A stretch of DNA of 64,000 nucleotides from Stenotrophomonas_A sp035629025 (GCA_035629025.1 DASPIU010000061.1:62001-126000), one strand, 5' to 3'. Shown: positions 9,301-17,590, counted from the first letter of the stretch. The notes: generated by a model not told the origin, from the letters alone. Numbers and translations: made by a program.

Positions 9301-9533
9301 CCGGTGTTCATCAGCGCCTTCTCGATGCGCTCGGTGACCTCGCGCGAGACCTGCTCGGCGGTGGCGCCCGGCCACAGCGTGCGCACCACCATGGCCTTGA
9401 AGGTGAAGGGCGGGTCCTCGGACTGGCCCAGGTGCCGGTACGACCAGGCGCCAATGATCGCCATGGCGATCATGGCGTACAGCACGAGCGCGCGATTGCT
9501 CAGCGCCCACTCGGAAAGGTTGAAGCGACGCAT
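6369..9533 (-). CDS. RND multidrug efflux permease (AcrB/MexF type)
   Basis: Inner-membrane proton/drug antiporter subunit of a tripartite pump, 1,054 residues, as expected for the hydrophobe/amphiphile RND family. It has the N-terminal membrane helix (ALVLYAMIAMAIIGAWSY), two large periplasmic loops and two six-helix bundles. The TM4 aspartate pair of the proton relay is visible in GLLVDDAIIAVEMM. At the TM10 position where AcrB has Lys940 in KNAILIVEF, this protein reads RNSVILVDQI, with arginine instead. ATG 9533 has GCGGAG about 8 nt upstream; a TTG further upstream was rejected. The adaptor gene lies 63 nt upstream on the same strand, so the pair forms an operon. Confidence 0.95.
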   Translation of the reverse strand: MRRFNLSEWALSNRALVLYAMIAMAIIGAWSYRHLGQSEDPPFTFKAMVVRTLWPGATAEQVSREVTERIEKALMNTGEYEFIRSYSRPGESQIIFMARDSMKSRDVPELWYQVRKRVGDIRATLPSEVVGPFFNDEFGDTYGNIYALTGKGFDYAVMKDYADRIQLELQRVPDVGKIDLVGLQDEKIWVEISNTKLATLGVPMSAVQQALQQQNAMAPAGFVETAGERVQLRVSGQLGSVEDIAEFPIHAEGRTVRLGDIATVHRGFSDPAAPKMRFMGEDAIGIAVAMKDGGDILRLGSTLDAEFERLQKTLPAGMQLRKVSDQPHAVEESVGEFVRVLTEAVIIVLAVSLFSLGLRTGLVVAVSIPLVLAMTFAVMHYFGIGLHKISLGALVLALGLLVDDAIIAVEMMAIKMEQGYDRLRAASFAWTSTAFPMLTGTLITAAGFLPIATAASSTGEYTRSLFQVVTIALLVSWVAAVLFIPYLGDKMLPDLANPQPPRPGSLAARWRARREAWADRHPAFGRWLAPAPASHEHQHDPYQRPFYKRFRALLETCLRHRWWVIAATLALFIGSLLLFRFVPQQFFPDSTRPELMVDLELAEGASLRSTEAQARQLEKLLAQRQDISNYVAYVGTGSPRFYLPLDQQLPATNFSQFVVLAKDTHARETLRDWLLHEVAPQFPQLQFRVTRLENGPPVGYPVQFRVSGEHIERVQAIAREVAAKVRANPHVTNVNLDWDEPSKIVRVVIDQDRAREFGISSAQIAQFLSGALSGLSVSTYREDNELIEMLLRGPEEERASLEMLGGLGIPTGDGGSVPLSQVARLEPAFEDGIIWHRDRLPTVTVRADIADRMLPPAVTQQILPTLDGIRAQLPSGYLLQVGGTVEDSARGQNSINAGMPLFLLVVVTLLMLQLRSFSRTAMVLVTAPLGIIGATLFLLLFQMPFGFVAMLGTIALAGMIMRNSVILVDQIQQDIDAGHDRWHAILDATVRRFRPIVLTALAAVLAMIPLSRSAFYGSMAVAIMGGLIIGTVLTLVFLPVLYATWFRVREAEAG

Positions 9534-9596
9534 GGGGGAACTCCGCAAGGGTCGGGTGTGCCGCGGGGTGCAGGTACCGGCGCGAGGCCGATGGCG

Positions 9597-10736
9597 TCAG
9601 CGCTTGGCCGTGGGCGCGGCAGACGGCGGAGCAGGCGCGCGCAGCGGACGGTTGCTGCGATCGACCGGCGTCACCTGCTGGCCTTCGCGCAGCAGATGTC
9701 CGCCCGCGGCCACGACCCAGTCGCCCGCGGCGACGCCCGACAGCACCGGCACCTGGTCGCTGGCATAGCCGCCAATGCGCACCGGCCGTGCCTGCACCTT
9801 GCCGTCGGCCGGGTTGACCACCCACACCGTGGTCGCGCCCTGCGCGCCGCGCTGGATCGCCGACAGCGGCAGCGTCAGCCCGCCCGCGTCGGCGCCCGCC
9901 AGGTAAACGCGGGCGCTCTGGCCCAGTTCAACGTTGTCGAGTGATTCGGTTGCCAGGGCCACGCGCGCGGCGTGGGTGCGGGTCTGCGAATCAGCGGCCG
10001 GCGCGATCTCGCGGATCGTGCCGGGCAGGCGCTTGCCCGGCTGGCCCCACAGCTCCACTTCGGCGCGGTCGCCGACATTGAAGCGGTGCGCGCCCGATTC
10101 GGGCAGGTTGATCGCGATCTCGCGCGCGCCATGGGCGGCCAGCGTGAACACGGTCTGCCCGGCGGCGACCACCTGCCCGGCTTCGGCCTGGCGGCTGGCG
10201 ATCACGCCGTCGGCCGGCGCCAGCAGCTGCGCGTAGGCGGCTTGGTTGCGGGCCACGTCGAGGTTGGCGCGCGCGGCTTCGGCCTGGTTCTGCGCGGCCT
10301 TGTAGGCGGCGGTCTGCGCGTCGAAGGTCGAGCGGCTGACCAGTTGCTGGTCCACGAGCTTGGCGTAGCGCTGGTAGTCGTCGCGCGCGCGGGCCAGGTC
10401 GGCCTGCGCCGACTCGAACTGCGCCTGCGCCGAGCGCGCCTGCAATGCGAGGTCGGCCGGATCAAGCTCGGCCAGCACCTGGCCGCGCTGCACGCGCGCG
10501 CCGGCATCGACCAGGCGCTTGACCATGTGCCCGCCAACGCGAAACGCCAGTGCGCTTTCCTGCCGCGCCCGCACTTCACCGGGGAAGGTCGCCATGCCGG
10601 GACCGGAAGCCGGCACCGGCTGCACGACCAGCGCGGGCGTCGGTGGCGGCGGTGGCGGCTCGCCGCCTCCGCAACCGCTCAACAGCAGCGCAACCAACGG
10701 GCCAGCCAACAGCAGAGCCAACGGGTTGCCCTTCAT
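9597..10736 (-). CDS. RND efflux periplasmic adaptor (membrane fusion) lipoprotein
   Basis: HlyD/MexE-type adaptor that bridges the inner-membrane permease and a TolC-like channel. From ATG 10736 the protein is 379 residues with a lipoprotein signal (LALLLAGPLVALLLSGC, lipobox Cys at residue 22) followed by a Gly/Pro-rich linker. It has a lipoyl half-motif (RVGGHMVKRLVDAGARVQRGQVLAELDP), a coiled-coil hairpin, and the returning half (APADGVIASRQAEAGQVV). Upstream in-frame starts at 10760 and 10778 would spoil the short signal peptide. It faces the tetR-type gene across a 116-nt regulatory gap. Confidence 0.93.
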   Translation of the reverse strand: MKGNPLALLLAGPLVALLLSGCGGGEPPPPPPTPALVVQPVPASGPGMATFPGEVRARQESALAFRVGGHMVKRLVDAGARVQRGQVLAELDPADLALQARSAQAQFESAQADLARARDDYQRYAKLVDQQLVSRSTFDAQTAAYKAAQNQAEAARANLDVARNQAAYAQLLAPADGVIASRQAEAGQVVAAGQTVFTLAAHGAREIAINLPESGAHRFNVGDRAEVELWGQPGKRLPGTIREIAPAADSQTRTHAARVALATESLDNVELGQSARVYLAGADAGGLTLPLSAIQRGAQGATTVWVVNPADGKVQARPVRIGGYASDQVPVLSGVAAGDWVVAAGGHLLREGQQVTPVDRSNRPLRAPAPPSAAPTAKR

Positions 10737-10824
10737 CCTTGCAACAGTGCTCGGGCGCATCGCGAGTGTTCCGGCCATGGGAAAGTGAGAGTCGAATAGT
10801 GAACCTGCCGGTATAGTATAAATA

Positions 10825-10841
10825 TAGAACCGAATGGTCTA
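10825..10841. promoter_or_regulatory. Imperfect palindrome, probable TetR-family operator
   Basis: The sequence TAGAACCGAATGGTCTA is an imperfect inverted repeat with half-sites TAGAaC and GgTCTA. It lies 11 nt before the regulator's ATG, between the divergent regulator and efflux genes. The immediately upstream AT-rich stretch (TATAGTATAAATATAG, 10812-10827) could supply -10 elements. Assignment to the adjacent regulator is inference from position. Confidence 0.55.
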
Positions 10842-10852
10842 GTATTCGCGCA

Positions 10853-11527
10853 ATGTCGACCTCGATTTCTCCCCAGCCGCCCAAGGCGCCTTCCAAGGCC
10901 GCCGGCAAAGGCAACGGACCCGGGCGACCCAAGGATCTGGGCAAGCGCGCCGCCATCCTGCAGGCGGCCAAGTCGCTGTTCGTCGAGCAGGGCTACGGCG
11001 GTGTGAGCATGGACGGCATTGCCGCATTGGCCGGCGTGTCCAAGCTCACCGTGTACAGCCATTTCGGCGACAAGGAGACCTTGTTTGCCGAGGCGATCCG
11101 CGTGCAGTGCCAGGAAATGATGCCCGACGGCCTGTTCGAGCACGCGCCCAAGGGCCCGTTGCGGCAGCAGCTGATCAGCATCGGCGAGGCGTTCTTCGCC
11201 ATGATCAGCTCCGACGCGGCGCTGGCCACGCACCGCATGATGCTGGCGCCGGGCACCGGCGATGACCATATCCGCGAGATGTTCTGGAATGCCGGGCCAA
11301 TGCGCATCCAGCGCTCGCTGGCCGACTTCCTGGCCGCCCGCGTTGCCGCCGGCGAGCTCGAAGTGCCGGATCTGGCGCTGGCCGCCTCGCAGTTCTTCTG
11401 CCTGCTCAAGGGCGAACTGCACCCGATGATGATGTGCGGCCTCGGCGGCACGCCCAGCGCGGCGGCGGTGCATCGCCACGTCGAAGCCAGCGTGGACTTC
11501 TTCCTGCGTGCCTATGCGCCGCGCTGA
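10853..11527 (+). CDS. TetR/AcrR family transcriptional regulator
   Basis: 224-residue regulator with a Pro/Lys/Gly-rich N-terminal tail (about 28 residues) and a TetR_N helix-turn-helix at about residues 30-80: AAILQAAKSLFVEQGYGGVSM, then IAALAGVSKLTVYSHFGDKETLF. The C-terminal ligand-binding domain resembles AefR-type TetR_C domains. The gene is divergent from the RND pump, and the palindrome in between suggests it represses the pump and itself. The ligand is unknown. Confidence 0.92.
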   Translation: MSTSISPQPPKAPSKAAGKGNGPGRPKDLGKRAAILQAAKSLFVEQGYGGVSMDGIAALAGVSKLTVYSHFGDKETLFAEAIRVQCQEMMPDGLFEHAPKGPLRQQLISIGEAFFAMISSDAALATHRMMLAPGTGDDHIREMFWNAGPMRIQRSLADFLAARVAAGELEVPDLALAASQFFCLLKGELHPMMMCGLGGTPSAAAVHRHVEASVDFFLRAYAPR

Positions 11528-11663
11528 ATGCGCGCCGGCCGAGCCGGTGGTCGCGGTGACTTCCGGCACTGCGACCCCTTCCCCCGCCCGGTGATGCTAC
11601 TGGCGCACCGAGCCGGCACTTCACCGTTAAAATGCCTGCCCCACCGTGTTGGATAACGCCCCC

Positions 11664-12320
11664 ATGACGATCGATTTCTCCCAGGCCCGCGAAAAGATGG
11701 TCGAACAGCAGATACGTCCCTGGGACGTGCTGGACCTGCGGGTGCTCGACGTCCTGGCGCGTTTGCCGCGCGAGGCTTTCGTGCCGCAGGCCTACCAGGC
11801 GCTGGCCTATGCCGACCTGGAAATTCCGCTGGCCGGTGGGCAGAAGATGATGAAGCCGGTGGTCGAAGGCCGCATGCTGCAGGCGCTGGACCTGCAGCCC
11901 GGCGAAGACGTGCTCGAGATCGGCACCGGCAGCGGCTTTGCCACCGCCTGCCTGGCCGCGCTCGGCCGCGAAGTGCTCAGCCTGGAAATCGACCCGGCTC
12001 TGGCTGCCGGTGCGCGCGCCGCGCTGGATGCCACCGGGCTGGGCAGCAACGTGCGCATCGAAACCGCGGACGTGTTCGCCTGGCAGAGCGAGCGCCGCTT
12101 CGATGCCATCTGCGTCACCGGCGCCGTGGACCAGGTGCCCGCGCAGTTCCTGCAGTGGTTGCGCCCGGATGGCCGCCTGTTTGTCGTGCGCGGTCACGAT
12201 CCGGTGATGGAAGCCGTCCTTGTCCGCGCCGATGTCAACGGTTCGCGCATCGAGTCGTTGTTCGAGACCGATCTCGCCTACCTGCGGGGCGCGGCCCCCA
12301 CGCCCAAGTTCAAATTCTGA
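11664..12320 (+). CDS. Protein-L-isoaspartate O-methyltransferase family protein
   Basis: 218-residue SAM-dependent methyltransferase of the Pcm family. It shows MVEQQIRPWDVLD, the family-typical REAFVP with IPLAGGQKMMKP, and motif I VLEIGTGSGFATA, with an acidic SAM-ribose residue in LSLEIDP. ATG 11664 matches the family N-terminus; the in-frame GTG at 11646 is less likely. Xanthomonads often have such a Pcm-like gene just before tolC, as here (16-nt gap). Whether it repairs isoaspartate or modifies something else cannot be told from sequence. Confidence 0.85.
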   Translation: MTIDFSQAREKMVEQQIRPWDVLDLRVLDVLARLPREAFVPQAYQALAYADLEIPLAGGQKMMKPVVEGRMLQALDLQPGEDVLEIGTGSGFATACLAALGREVLSLEIDPALAAGARAALDATGLGSNVRIETADVFAWQSERRFDAICVTGAVDQVPAQFLQWLRPDGRLFVVRGHDPVMEAVLVRADVNGSRIESLFETDLAYLRGAAPTPKFKF

Positions 12321-12336
12321 ATCCCAAGGAAGCCCT

Positions 12337-13698
12337 ATGATTCGCCGATCCCTCGCCCTGGCGCTGGCCGCCGCCCTGTTCCCGATGGCCGCCCAGGCCG
12401 CCGATCTGCTGCAGGTTTACGAAATGGCCCGCAATGGCGACCCGCAGCTGTCCACGGCGGAGTCGACCCGGCTGTACAACAAGGAAGGCCAGGTGCAAGC
12501 ACGCGCGGCGCTGCTGCCGCAGCTGGACGGCAGTGCCTCGCTGACCCGCAACAGCAACGACTATGACGTGGGCGGGACCTCGACCAGCAAGACCCGCCGT
12601 TACGCGGTCAACGGCACGCAGACGGTGTTCAACCTGGCGCAGTTCGCCAACCTGCGCGCGCAGCGCGACATCAGCCGCGCGGCCGACTTCACCCTGGACT
12701 CGGCCAACGACGACCTGATCGTGCGCACCTCGGCGGCATACTTCAACGTGCTGGTGGCGATCGAGTCGCTGGCGGCGGCCGAGACCAACGAGGCGGCGGC
12801 CAAGAAGCAGTTCGACTACGCGGACAAGCGCCTGGAAGTCGGCCTGGCGCCGATCACCGACGTGCACGAAGCGCGCGCGCAGTACGACCAGGCACGCGCT
12901 GACACGATCAATGCGCGCAATACGCTGAAGGACTACTACCAGGCATTGACCGAGCTCACCGGCCAGCCGGTGACGGGCTTGCGCGCACTGCCGGAAGAGT
13001 GGCGCCCGGAAGTGCCGGCGCAGTACAGCAACGTCGATGAGCTGGTGAACACGGCGGTGACCGAGAACCCGGCGCTCAAGGCGCAGGGCTTGCAGGTGAG
13101 CGCGGCGGAATCCAACGTGTCGGCGGCGCGTGCGGGCCACTACCCGACGATCAGCCTGGGTGGCAGCTGGGGCCGCGGCGCGACGTGGGGTGATTCCACT
13201 GGTTCGGCCGGCGTCAACGGCGACAGCAACTCGATCGGCGTGACCCTGTCGGTGCCGATCTTCTCCGGCGGCGCGACGCAGTCGCAGGTGCGCCAGGCGC
13301 TGGCGCAGCGCGACATCCAGCAGGACACGTTCGAGCAGCAGAAGCGCGCGCTGGACCGCAACACGCGCAATGCCTACCAGACGGTGGTGGCGGGCGTGAG
13401 CGAAGTCGAGGCGCGGCGCCTGGCGGTGGTGTCGGCGCAGGCGGCGTATGACGCTTCGCAGGTGGGCCTGGAAGTGGGTACGCGCACGGTGCTGGATGTG
13501 GTGCAGAACCAGCGCACGCTGTTTGCGGCGCAGGTGCAGTACGTGCAGGCGCGTTACACCTTCCTGCAGAACCGGCTGCTGCTGGCGCAGGCCACCGGCA
13601 AGCTGGAGATTGCTGATCTGCAGGACATCAACCGCATGCTGACCCAGGATGCCGAGGCCAAGCTGCAGAACGCCAATGACGCGATGCAGCGGCAGTAA
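12337..13698 (+). CDS. tolC: TolC family outer-membrane channel protein
   Basis: 453-residue outer-membrane efflux protein with a clear signal peptide (MIRRSLALALAAALFPMAAQA, cleavage before ADLLQVYEMA). Two repeated OEP domains are visible, with helical segments such as AAAKKQFDYADKRLEVGLAPITDVHEARAQ (shortened reading) and the second-repeat counterpart QVGLEVGTRTVLDVVQNQ. It forms the trimeric exit duct for tripartite efflux and type I secretion. ATG 12337 has AAGGA upstream. It probably serves the RND pump encoded 3 kb upstream, although TolC normally has several partners. A strong terminator follows. Confidence 0.94.
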   Translation: MIRRSLALALAAALFPMAAQAADLLQVYEMARNGDPQLSTAESTRLYNKEGQVQARAALLPQLDGSASLTRNSNDYDVGGTSTSKTRRYAVNGTQTVFNLAQFANLRAQRDISRAADFTLDSANDDLIVRTSAAYFNVLVAIESLAAAETNEAAAKKQFDYADKRLEVGLAPITDVHEARAQYDQARADTINARNTLKDYYQALTELTGQPVTGLRALPEEWRPEVPAQYSNVDELVNTAVTENPALKAQGLQVSAAESNVSAARAGHYPTISLGGSWGRGATWGDSTGSAGVNGDSNSIGVTLSVPIFSGGATQSQVRQALAQRDIQQDTFEQQKRALDRNTRNAYQTVVAGVSEVEARRLAVVSAQAAYDASQVGLEVGTRTVLDVVQNQRTLFAAQVQYVQARYTFLQNRLLLAQATGKLEIADLQDINRMLTQDAEAKLQNANDAMQRQ

Positions 13699-13716
13699 GC
13701 GCTCAACCAGTGCTGA

Positions 13717-13748
13717 CGAAAGAGGCGAGCTTCGGCTCGCCTCTTTCG
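13717..13748 (+). terminator. Intrinsic terminator after tolC
   Basis: A perfect 14-bp stem (CGAAAGAGGCGAGC pairing with its exact complement) is closed by a TTCG tetraloop, beginning 19 nt after the tolC stop. The 3' arm ends CTCTTTCG followed by TTTGG. The stem is very stable and the T-run is short. Confidence 0.85.
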
Positions 13749-13776
13749 TTTGGCCTCCAGCACTGCCGGACCCACT

Positions 13777-13851
13777 GTAGGAGCGGCTTCAGCCGCGACC
13801 GCCATCTGCCAGATCGCCTCTTCGCCCGTCGGGGCTGAAGCCCCTCCTACA
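13777..13851. repeat. GTAG-type REP doublet (copy 1)
   Basis: Two palindromic units face each other. The left begins GTAGGAGCGGCTTCAGCCGC. The right is the reverse-strand form with the variant stem GGGGCTGAAGCCCC, ending CTCCTAC. Each unit is a stem-loop on its own and both begin with GTAG on their strand. This matches the GTAG-type REP elements described in Stenotrophomonas and relatives. Other copies lie at 26761 and 50315. Confidence 0.85.
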
Positions 13852-13891
13852 ACGGTCCCGGCGCGCATTCCCGATGCCGGATGGGCGCTCC

Positions 13892-15205
13892 CTACCCCGC
13901 CACATACTCCGCCACCGGCGGCAGATGCGGCGCCACCAGCACCAAGGTGCGCGCCACCGCACCGCGGCCATTGGCGACCAAAGCCAGGCCGGCATCGCGC
14001 ATGCGCTCGCGGGCCTGCGGGTCACCGAGCAGGGTTTGCAGGGACTCACACACGCCATCCATGTCATCGCGGATGGCAACAGCACCCGCCTCGCGCATGC
14101 GCCGGGAGATTTCGGCGAAGTTGTGCAGGTGCGGGCCGGTGACCGCGGGCGTTCCCACGGCCGCCGGCTCCAGCAGGTTGTGCCCCCCGATCGGCTGCAG
14201 GCTGCCACCAACGAAGGCGACTTCGGCGCAGGCGTAGAAGCTCATCAGTTCGCCCAGCGTGTCGATGACGAATACCTGCGTGGCCGCGTCCGGCCAGCGC
14301 TGCTGCTTGCGCGTGGCCACCGCCCAGCCCTGCTCGCGCGCCTGCGTCTCGACCTTGGGGAAACGCTCGGGATGACGCGGCGCCCACAGCAGGAGCAGGT
14401 CGGGAAGCACGCGGCACAGCCGGCGATGCATCTCGACAATAGCCGCCTCTTCGCCTTCATGGGTGCTCGCGGCAATCCACACCGGCCGCGTCGGAGGCAC
14501 GCGCTGGCGGAATTCGGCGACAAAGGCGGGCAATTGCTCCGGCACGGCGATGTCGAACTTGAGGTTGCCCAGGGCCACGACCTGTTCGGGCCGTGCGCCC
14601 AGGCGCGCAAAGCGCTCGGCATCGTCCTGCGATTGCGCGGCCACACAGGTCACGGTGCGCAGGGCGCGGCTGATCAGCGGTGCCAGCAGGCGGTAGCCGC
14701 GCAGCGAGCGCGCCGACAGCCGCGCGTTGAGGATGTAGACCGGAATGCCGCGGTCGCGGCAGCCAAACAGCATGTTCGGCCATAGTTCCGTTTCCACGAT
14801 CAACGCCAGGCTGGGCTGGAAGTGGCGCAGGAAGCGGCCGACGCTGCCCGGCACGTCATAGGGCAGGTAGACGTGATCCACCGCCTCGCCCCACAGCGCG
14901 CGCACGCGCTCGGAGCCGGTCGGGGTGATGGTGGTAATGACCCAGCGGATGTCCGGGCGCTGCGCACGCAAGGCATTGACCAGCGGTGCGGCGGCGTTGA
15001 CCTCGCCCACCGATACGGCGTGCACCCAGACCTGCGGGCGGCCGCAGTCACTGGGATAGGCGGCGTAGCGCTCGCTCCAGCGGTTGAAGTATTCGCGCAC
15101 GCGGAAGCCGCGCCATACCAGGTGGTAGACGGTGATCGGCAGCAACAGGTACAGCAGGGCCGAGTACAGCCCGCGCAACAACCATTCGATGGGGTCTTTC
15201 CGCAT
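13892..15205 (-). CDS. waaA: 3-deoxy-D-manno-octulosonic acid (Kdo) transferase
   Basis: Inner-membrane-associated GT-B glycosyltransferase that adds Kdo from CMP-Kdo to lipid IVA, an essential step of lipopolysaccharide synthesis. The 437-residue protein starts MRKDPIEWLLRGLYSALLYLL, a membrane anchor. It shows VWVHAVSVGEVNAA with the family's catalytic-base glutamate, then VETELWPNML, and a C-terminal nucleotide-sugar site around VFIDTLGELMSFYACAEVAF and GGHNLLEPA. A much longer open frame runs upstream but has no family similarity. The lpxL-like gene is divergent 93 nt away. Confidence 0.95.
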   Translation of the reverse strand: MRKDPIEWLLRGLYSALLYLLLPITVYHLVWRGFRVREYFNRWSERYAAYPSDCGRPQVWVHAVSVGEVNAAAPLVNALRAQRPDIRWVITTITPTGSERVRALWGEAVDHVYLPYDVPGSVGRFLRHFQPSLALIVETELWPNMLFGCRDRGIPVYILNARLSARSLRGYRLLAPLISRALRTVTCVAAQSQDDAERFARLGARPEQVVALGNLKFDIAVPEQLPAFVAEFRQRVPPTRPVWIAASTHEGEEAAIVEMHRRLCRVLPDLLLLWAPRHPERFPKVETQAREQGWAVATRKQQRWPDAATQVFVIDTLGELMSFYACAEVAFVGGSLQPIGGHNLLEPAAVGTPAVTGPHLHNFAEISRRMREAGAVAIRDDMDGVCESLQTLLGDPQARERMRDAGLALVANGRGAVARTLVLVAPHLPPVAEYVAG

Positions 15206-15298
15206 CGGCGAAGGATACGACGGCGCCTGCCCCCGCGCGATGCTTGCCCTCCCGGCCCGCGCATGCGCCGCTCGCGCCGGGAACGCTAGAATTGCGCC

Positions 15299-16225
15299 AT
15301 GCCAGAAGCCGCCGACGTCGCCATCCGCCCTTCCCTGCTCAAGCCGGCGCACTGGCCGATGTACCTGGCGCTGGTGGTGATGGTGTTTGCCGGGCGCCTG
15401 CCGTGGCTGCTGCAGCGCGCACTGGGCCGTGGCATCGGCTGGATCGCCTTTCATGTGGCCGGCACCCGTCGCCGCGCCGCCGAGGTCAACCTGCGCCTGT
15501 GCTTTCCCGAACAGGATGACGCATGGCGTGCGCGCCTGCTGCGCGACAGTTTCGACGCGCTCGGCGTGGGCCTGTTTGAATTCGCCCGCGCCTGGTGGGG
15601 CAGTATCGATGCGATCCGCCCGCGCGTGCGGATCGAAGGCGTCGAACACCTGCATGCGCTGCAAGCCCAGGGGCGCGGCGTGCTGCTGGTGTCCGGCCAC
15701 TTCATGACCCTGGAAATGTGCGGCCGCCTGCTCTGCGACCACGTGCCGCTCGCCGGCATGTATCGCCGCCATCGCAACCCGGTGTTCGAGTGGGCGGTCA
15801 AGCGCGGACGCCTGCGCTACGCCCAGGCGATGTTTGCCAACGAAGACCTGCGCGCGACCGTGCGGCACCTGAAGAAGGGCGGTTTGCTGTGGTATGCGCC
15901 CGACCAGGACATGCGCGGCAAGGACACGGTGTTCGTGCCGTTCTTCGGCCACCCCGCCTCCACCATCACCGCCACCCATCAGCTCGCGCGCCTCACCGGC
16001 TGCGCGGTGGTGCCGTATTTCCATCGCCGCGAAGGCGGCCGCTACATCCTGCGCGTGGCACCGCCACTGCCAGGCATTCCCTCTGACGATGCCATTGCCG
16101 ACACCACCGCGGTCAATGCCGCCATCGAGGACATGGTGCGCGAGGCGCCCGACCAGTACCTGTGGATCCACCGCCGCTTCAAGCGCCAGCCCGGCGGCGG
16201 CCCCAAGCTCAAGCTCTATCAGTAG
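15299..16225 (+). CDS. lpxL: LpxL/HtrB-type Kdo-lipid A acyltransferase
   Basis: 308-residue membrane acyltransferase that transfers a secondary acyl chain from acyl-ACP onto Kdo2-lipid IVA. The diagnostic HX4E motif is GHFMTLE at about residues 138-144. Further family blocks are GRLPWLLQRALGRGIGWIAF (membrane anchor), MYRRHRNPVFE, LWYAPDQDMRGKDTVFVPFF and YLWIHRRFK. The gene faces waaA, so lipid A core assembly genes are clustered. LpxL and LpxM cannot be separated with certainty by eye. Confidence 0.92.
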   Translation: MPEAADVAIRPSLLKPAHWPMYLALVVMVFAGRLPWLLQRALGRGIGWIAFHVAGTRRRAAEVNLRLCFPEQDDAWRARLLRDSFDALGVGLFEFARAWWGSIDAIRPRVRIEGVEHLHALQAQGRGVLLVSGHFMTLEMCGRLLCDHVPLAGMYRRHRNPVFEWAVKRGRLRYAQAMFANEDLRATVRHLKKGGLLWYAPDQDMRGKDTVFVPFFGHPASTITATHQLARLTGCAVVPYFHRREGGRYILRVAPPLPGIPSDDAIADTTAVNAAIEDMVREAPDQYLWIHRRFKRQPGGGPKLKLYQ

Positions 16226-16243
16226 TCGGCGACGCCGGCAGGC

Positions 16244-17590
16244 TCACGCCGCCGGTGGTTCGCGCGTGCCGTCCTCGTTGAGCAAGGCGCCGGCGTAAAG
16301 ACCGGCCAGCATCAGCGTGAGCCCGCCCCAGAAACTCGAATAGAACGCCAGGTGGGTGTTGAGCGGGAACACCGTCGCCAGTAGCGCAACCATCGCCGGC
16401 CGCGCCTGTTCGCGCGCTGCCGCGCTGGAGTAGCGCCATGCGCGCCACGCCTGCGCCGCGCCGGCCAGCCACAGCAGCAGGCCGAGGAAGCCGGTTTCGG
16501 CGAGGATTTCCAGCACGATCTGGTGGGCGTGAAAGGCCGGGCCCTCACCCCAGGCCGGCACCCGTTCCGGGTGCGGGTCGCATTGCGGATAGGCCTCGCG
16601 AAAACCGCGGGCGCCGACGCCGTTGAGCGGATGCTCGCGCACCATGCACAGCGCCGCCGACCAGATCTGCGCGCGCCCGGACAGCGCCGCGTCGATGCCT
16701 GCTAGTCCGCCGCCCAGCACCGTCTGCGTGCGCGCCACGCGCTCGTGCACCTGCGGCGAGACCTGGTACAGCACGATCACGCCAAGCAGCGCGGCCATGC
16801 CGACACCGAACATGCCGCGCGCGCCAATCAACCGCCAACCCGAACACAGCAGGATCACCGCGTAGGTGATCCACGCCGCGCGCGCACCGGCCATCACCAC
16901 CACCGCGCCTACCGCCAGCGCTGCCAGCAGCCATGCCAGCCGCCCGCGCGCGGCCGCGGCAAACAGCAGGAACGGCGAAAGGCTGGCCAGGGTCTGGCCG
17001 AATTTGAGATTGCATGGCCCAAGCAGGCCGCTGAGACGATCGACCGCGGCGATCTCCTGCGCCGTGCACAGGCCATGGCCGCTGATCACCCACTTCAACT
17101 GATCCATCGACCAGAACAGCGCACTGGTGCCGACCAGCGCCTGCAGCAGCGCATCCAGCGTCCACACGCCGCCGATGATCGCCAGTCCGGCAAAGGTACG
17201 CCGGCGCCGCGCCGGGTCGGCCACCGCAATCGCGCACAGCCACATGAAAGGCAGGTAGCGCAGGTCGGCCAGCGACTTGCGCAGCGCCAGCGGCACGTCG
17301 ATCGCATCGATCGCCGACAGCAGCTCGGGCAACCAGTAGGCGAAGAACAACACGCTGGTCAGCGCCCAGGCCGCGCCGCTCAACAGCTGAGTGCCCCCGC
17401 GAAAGCGGCGCCGCAGCAGCCGCCACGTGGCAAATACCGCGCCCAGCGAGAGCACGGTTTCGGCTAGCCCGGGGGCGGGCCACAGGGCGACGAAGGCAAT
17501 CACCCACACCGGCGCCCAGCGCCCCGCCCTGGGCGGCAATGCCGGCACCGGCGACGACGACGCGCTGCGCTCAGCGATGGAGTTCGGCAT
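16244..17590 (-). CDS. O-antigen ligase-like (Wzy_C/WaaL family) membrane protein
   Basis: 448-residue polytopic protein with about ten to twelve hydrophobic segments and the large periplasmic loop typical of the Wzy_C superfamily. The loop contains LSGRAQIWSAALCMVREHPLNGVGARGFREAYPQ. A histidine follows in the pattern HAHQIVLEILAETGFLGLLLW, as in O-antigen ligases and polymerases. ATG 17590 overlaps the end of the upstream glycosyltransferase gene by 20 nt. Candidate roles are ligation of polysaccharide to lipid A-core or polymerisation; the family does not decide between them. Confidence 0.85.
   Translation of the reverse strand: MPNSIAERSASSSPVPALPPRAGRWAPVWVIAFVALWPAPGLAETVLSLGAVFATWRLLRRRFRGGTQLLSGAAWALTSVLFFAYWLPELLSAIDAIDVPLALRKSLADLRYLPFMWLCAIAVADPARRRRTFAGLAIIGGVWTLDALLQALVGTSALFWSMDQLKWVISGHGLCTAQEIAAVDRLSGLLGPCNLKFGQTLASLSPFLLFAAAARGRLAWLLAALAVGAVVVMAGARAAWITYAVILLCSGWRLIGARGMFGVGMAALLGVIVLYQVSPQVHERVARTQTVLGGGLAGIDAALSGRAQIWSAALCMVREHPLNGVGARGFREAYPQCDPHPERVPAWGEGPAFHAHQIVLEILAETGFLGLLLWLAGAAQAWRAWRYSSAAAREQARPAMVALLATVFPLNTHLAFYSSFWGGLTLMLAGLYAGALLNEDGTREPPAA

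Noticed and set aside
13892..16171. 759-codon continuous minus-strand frame covering waaA and the lpxL-like gene
   Set aside because: Only the part from 15205 downward matches Kdo transferase; the rest is antisense to the acyltransferase gene.
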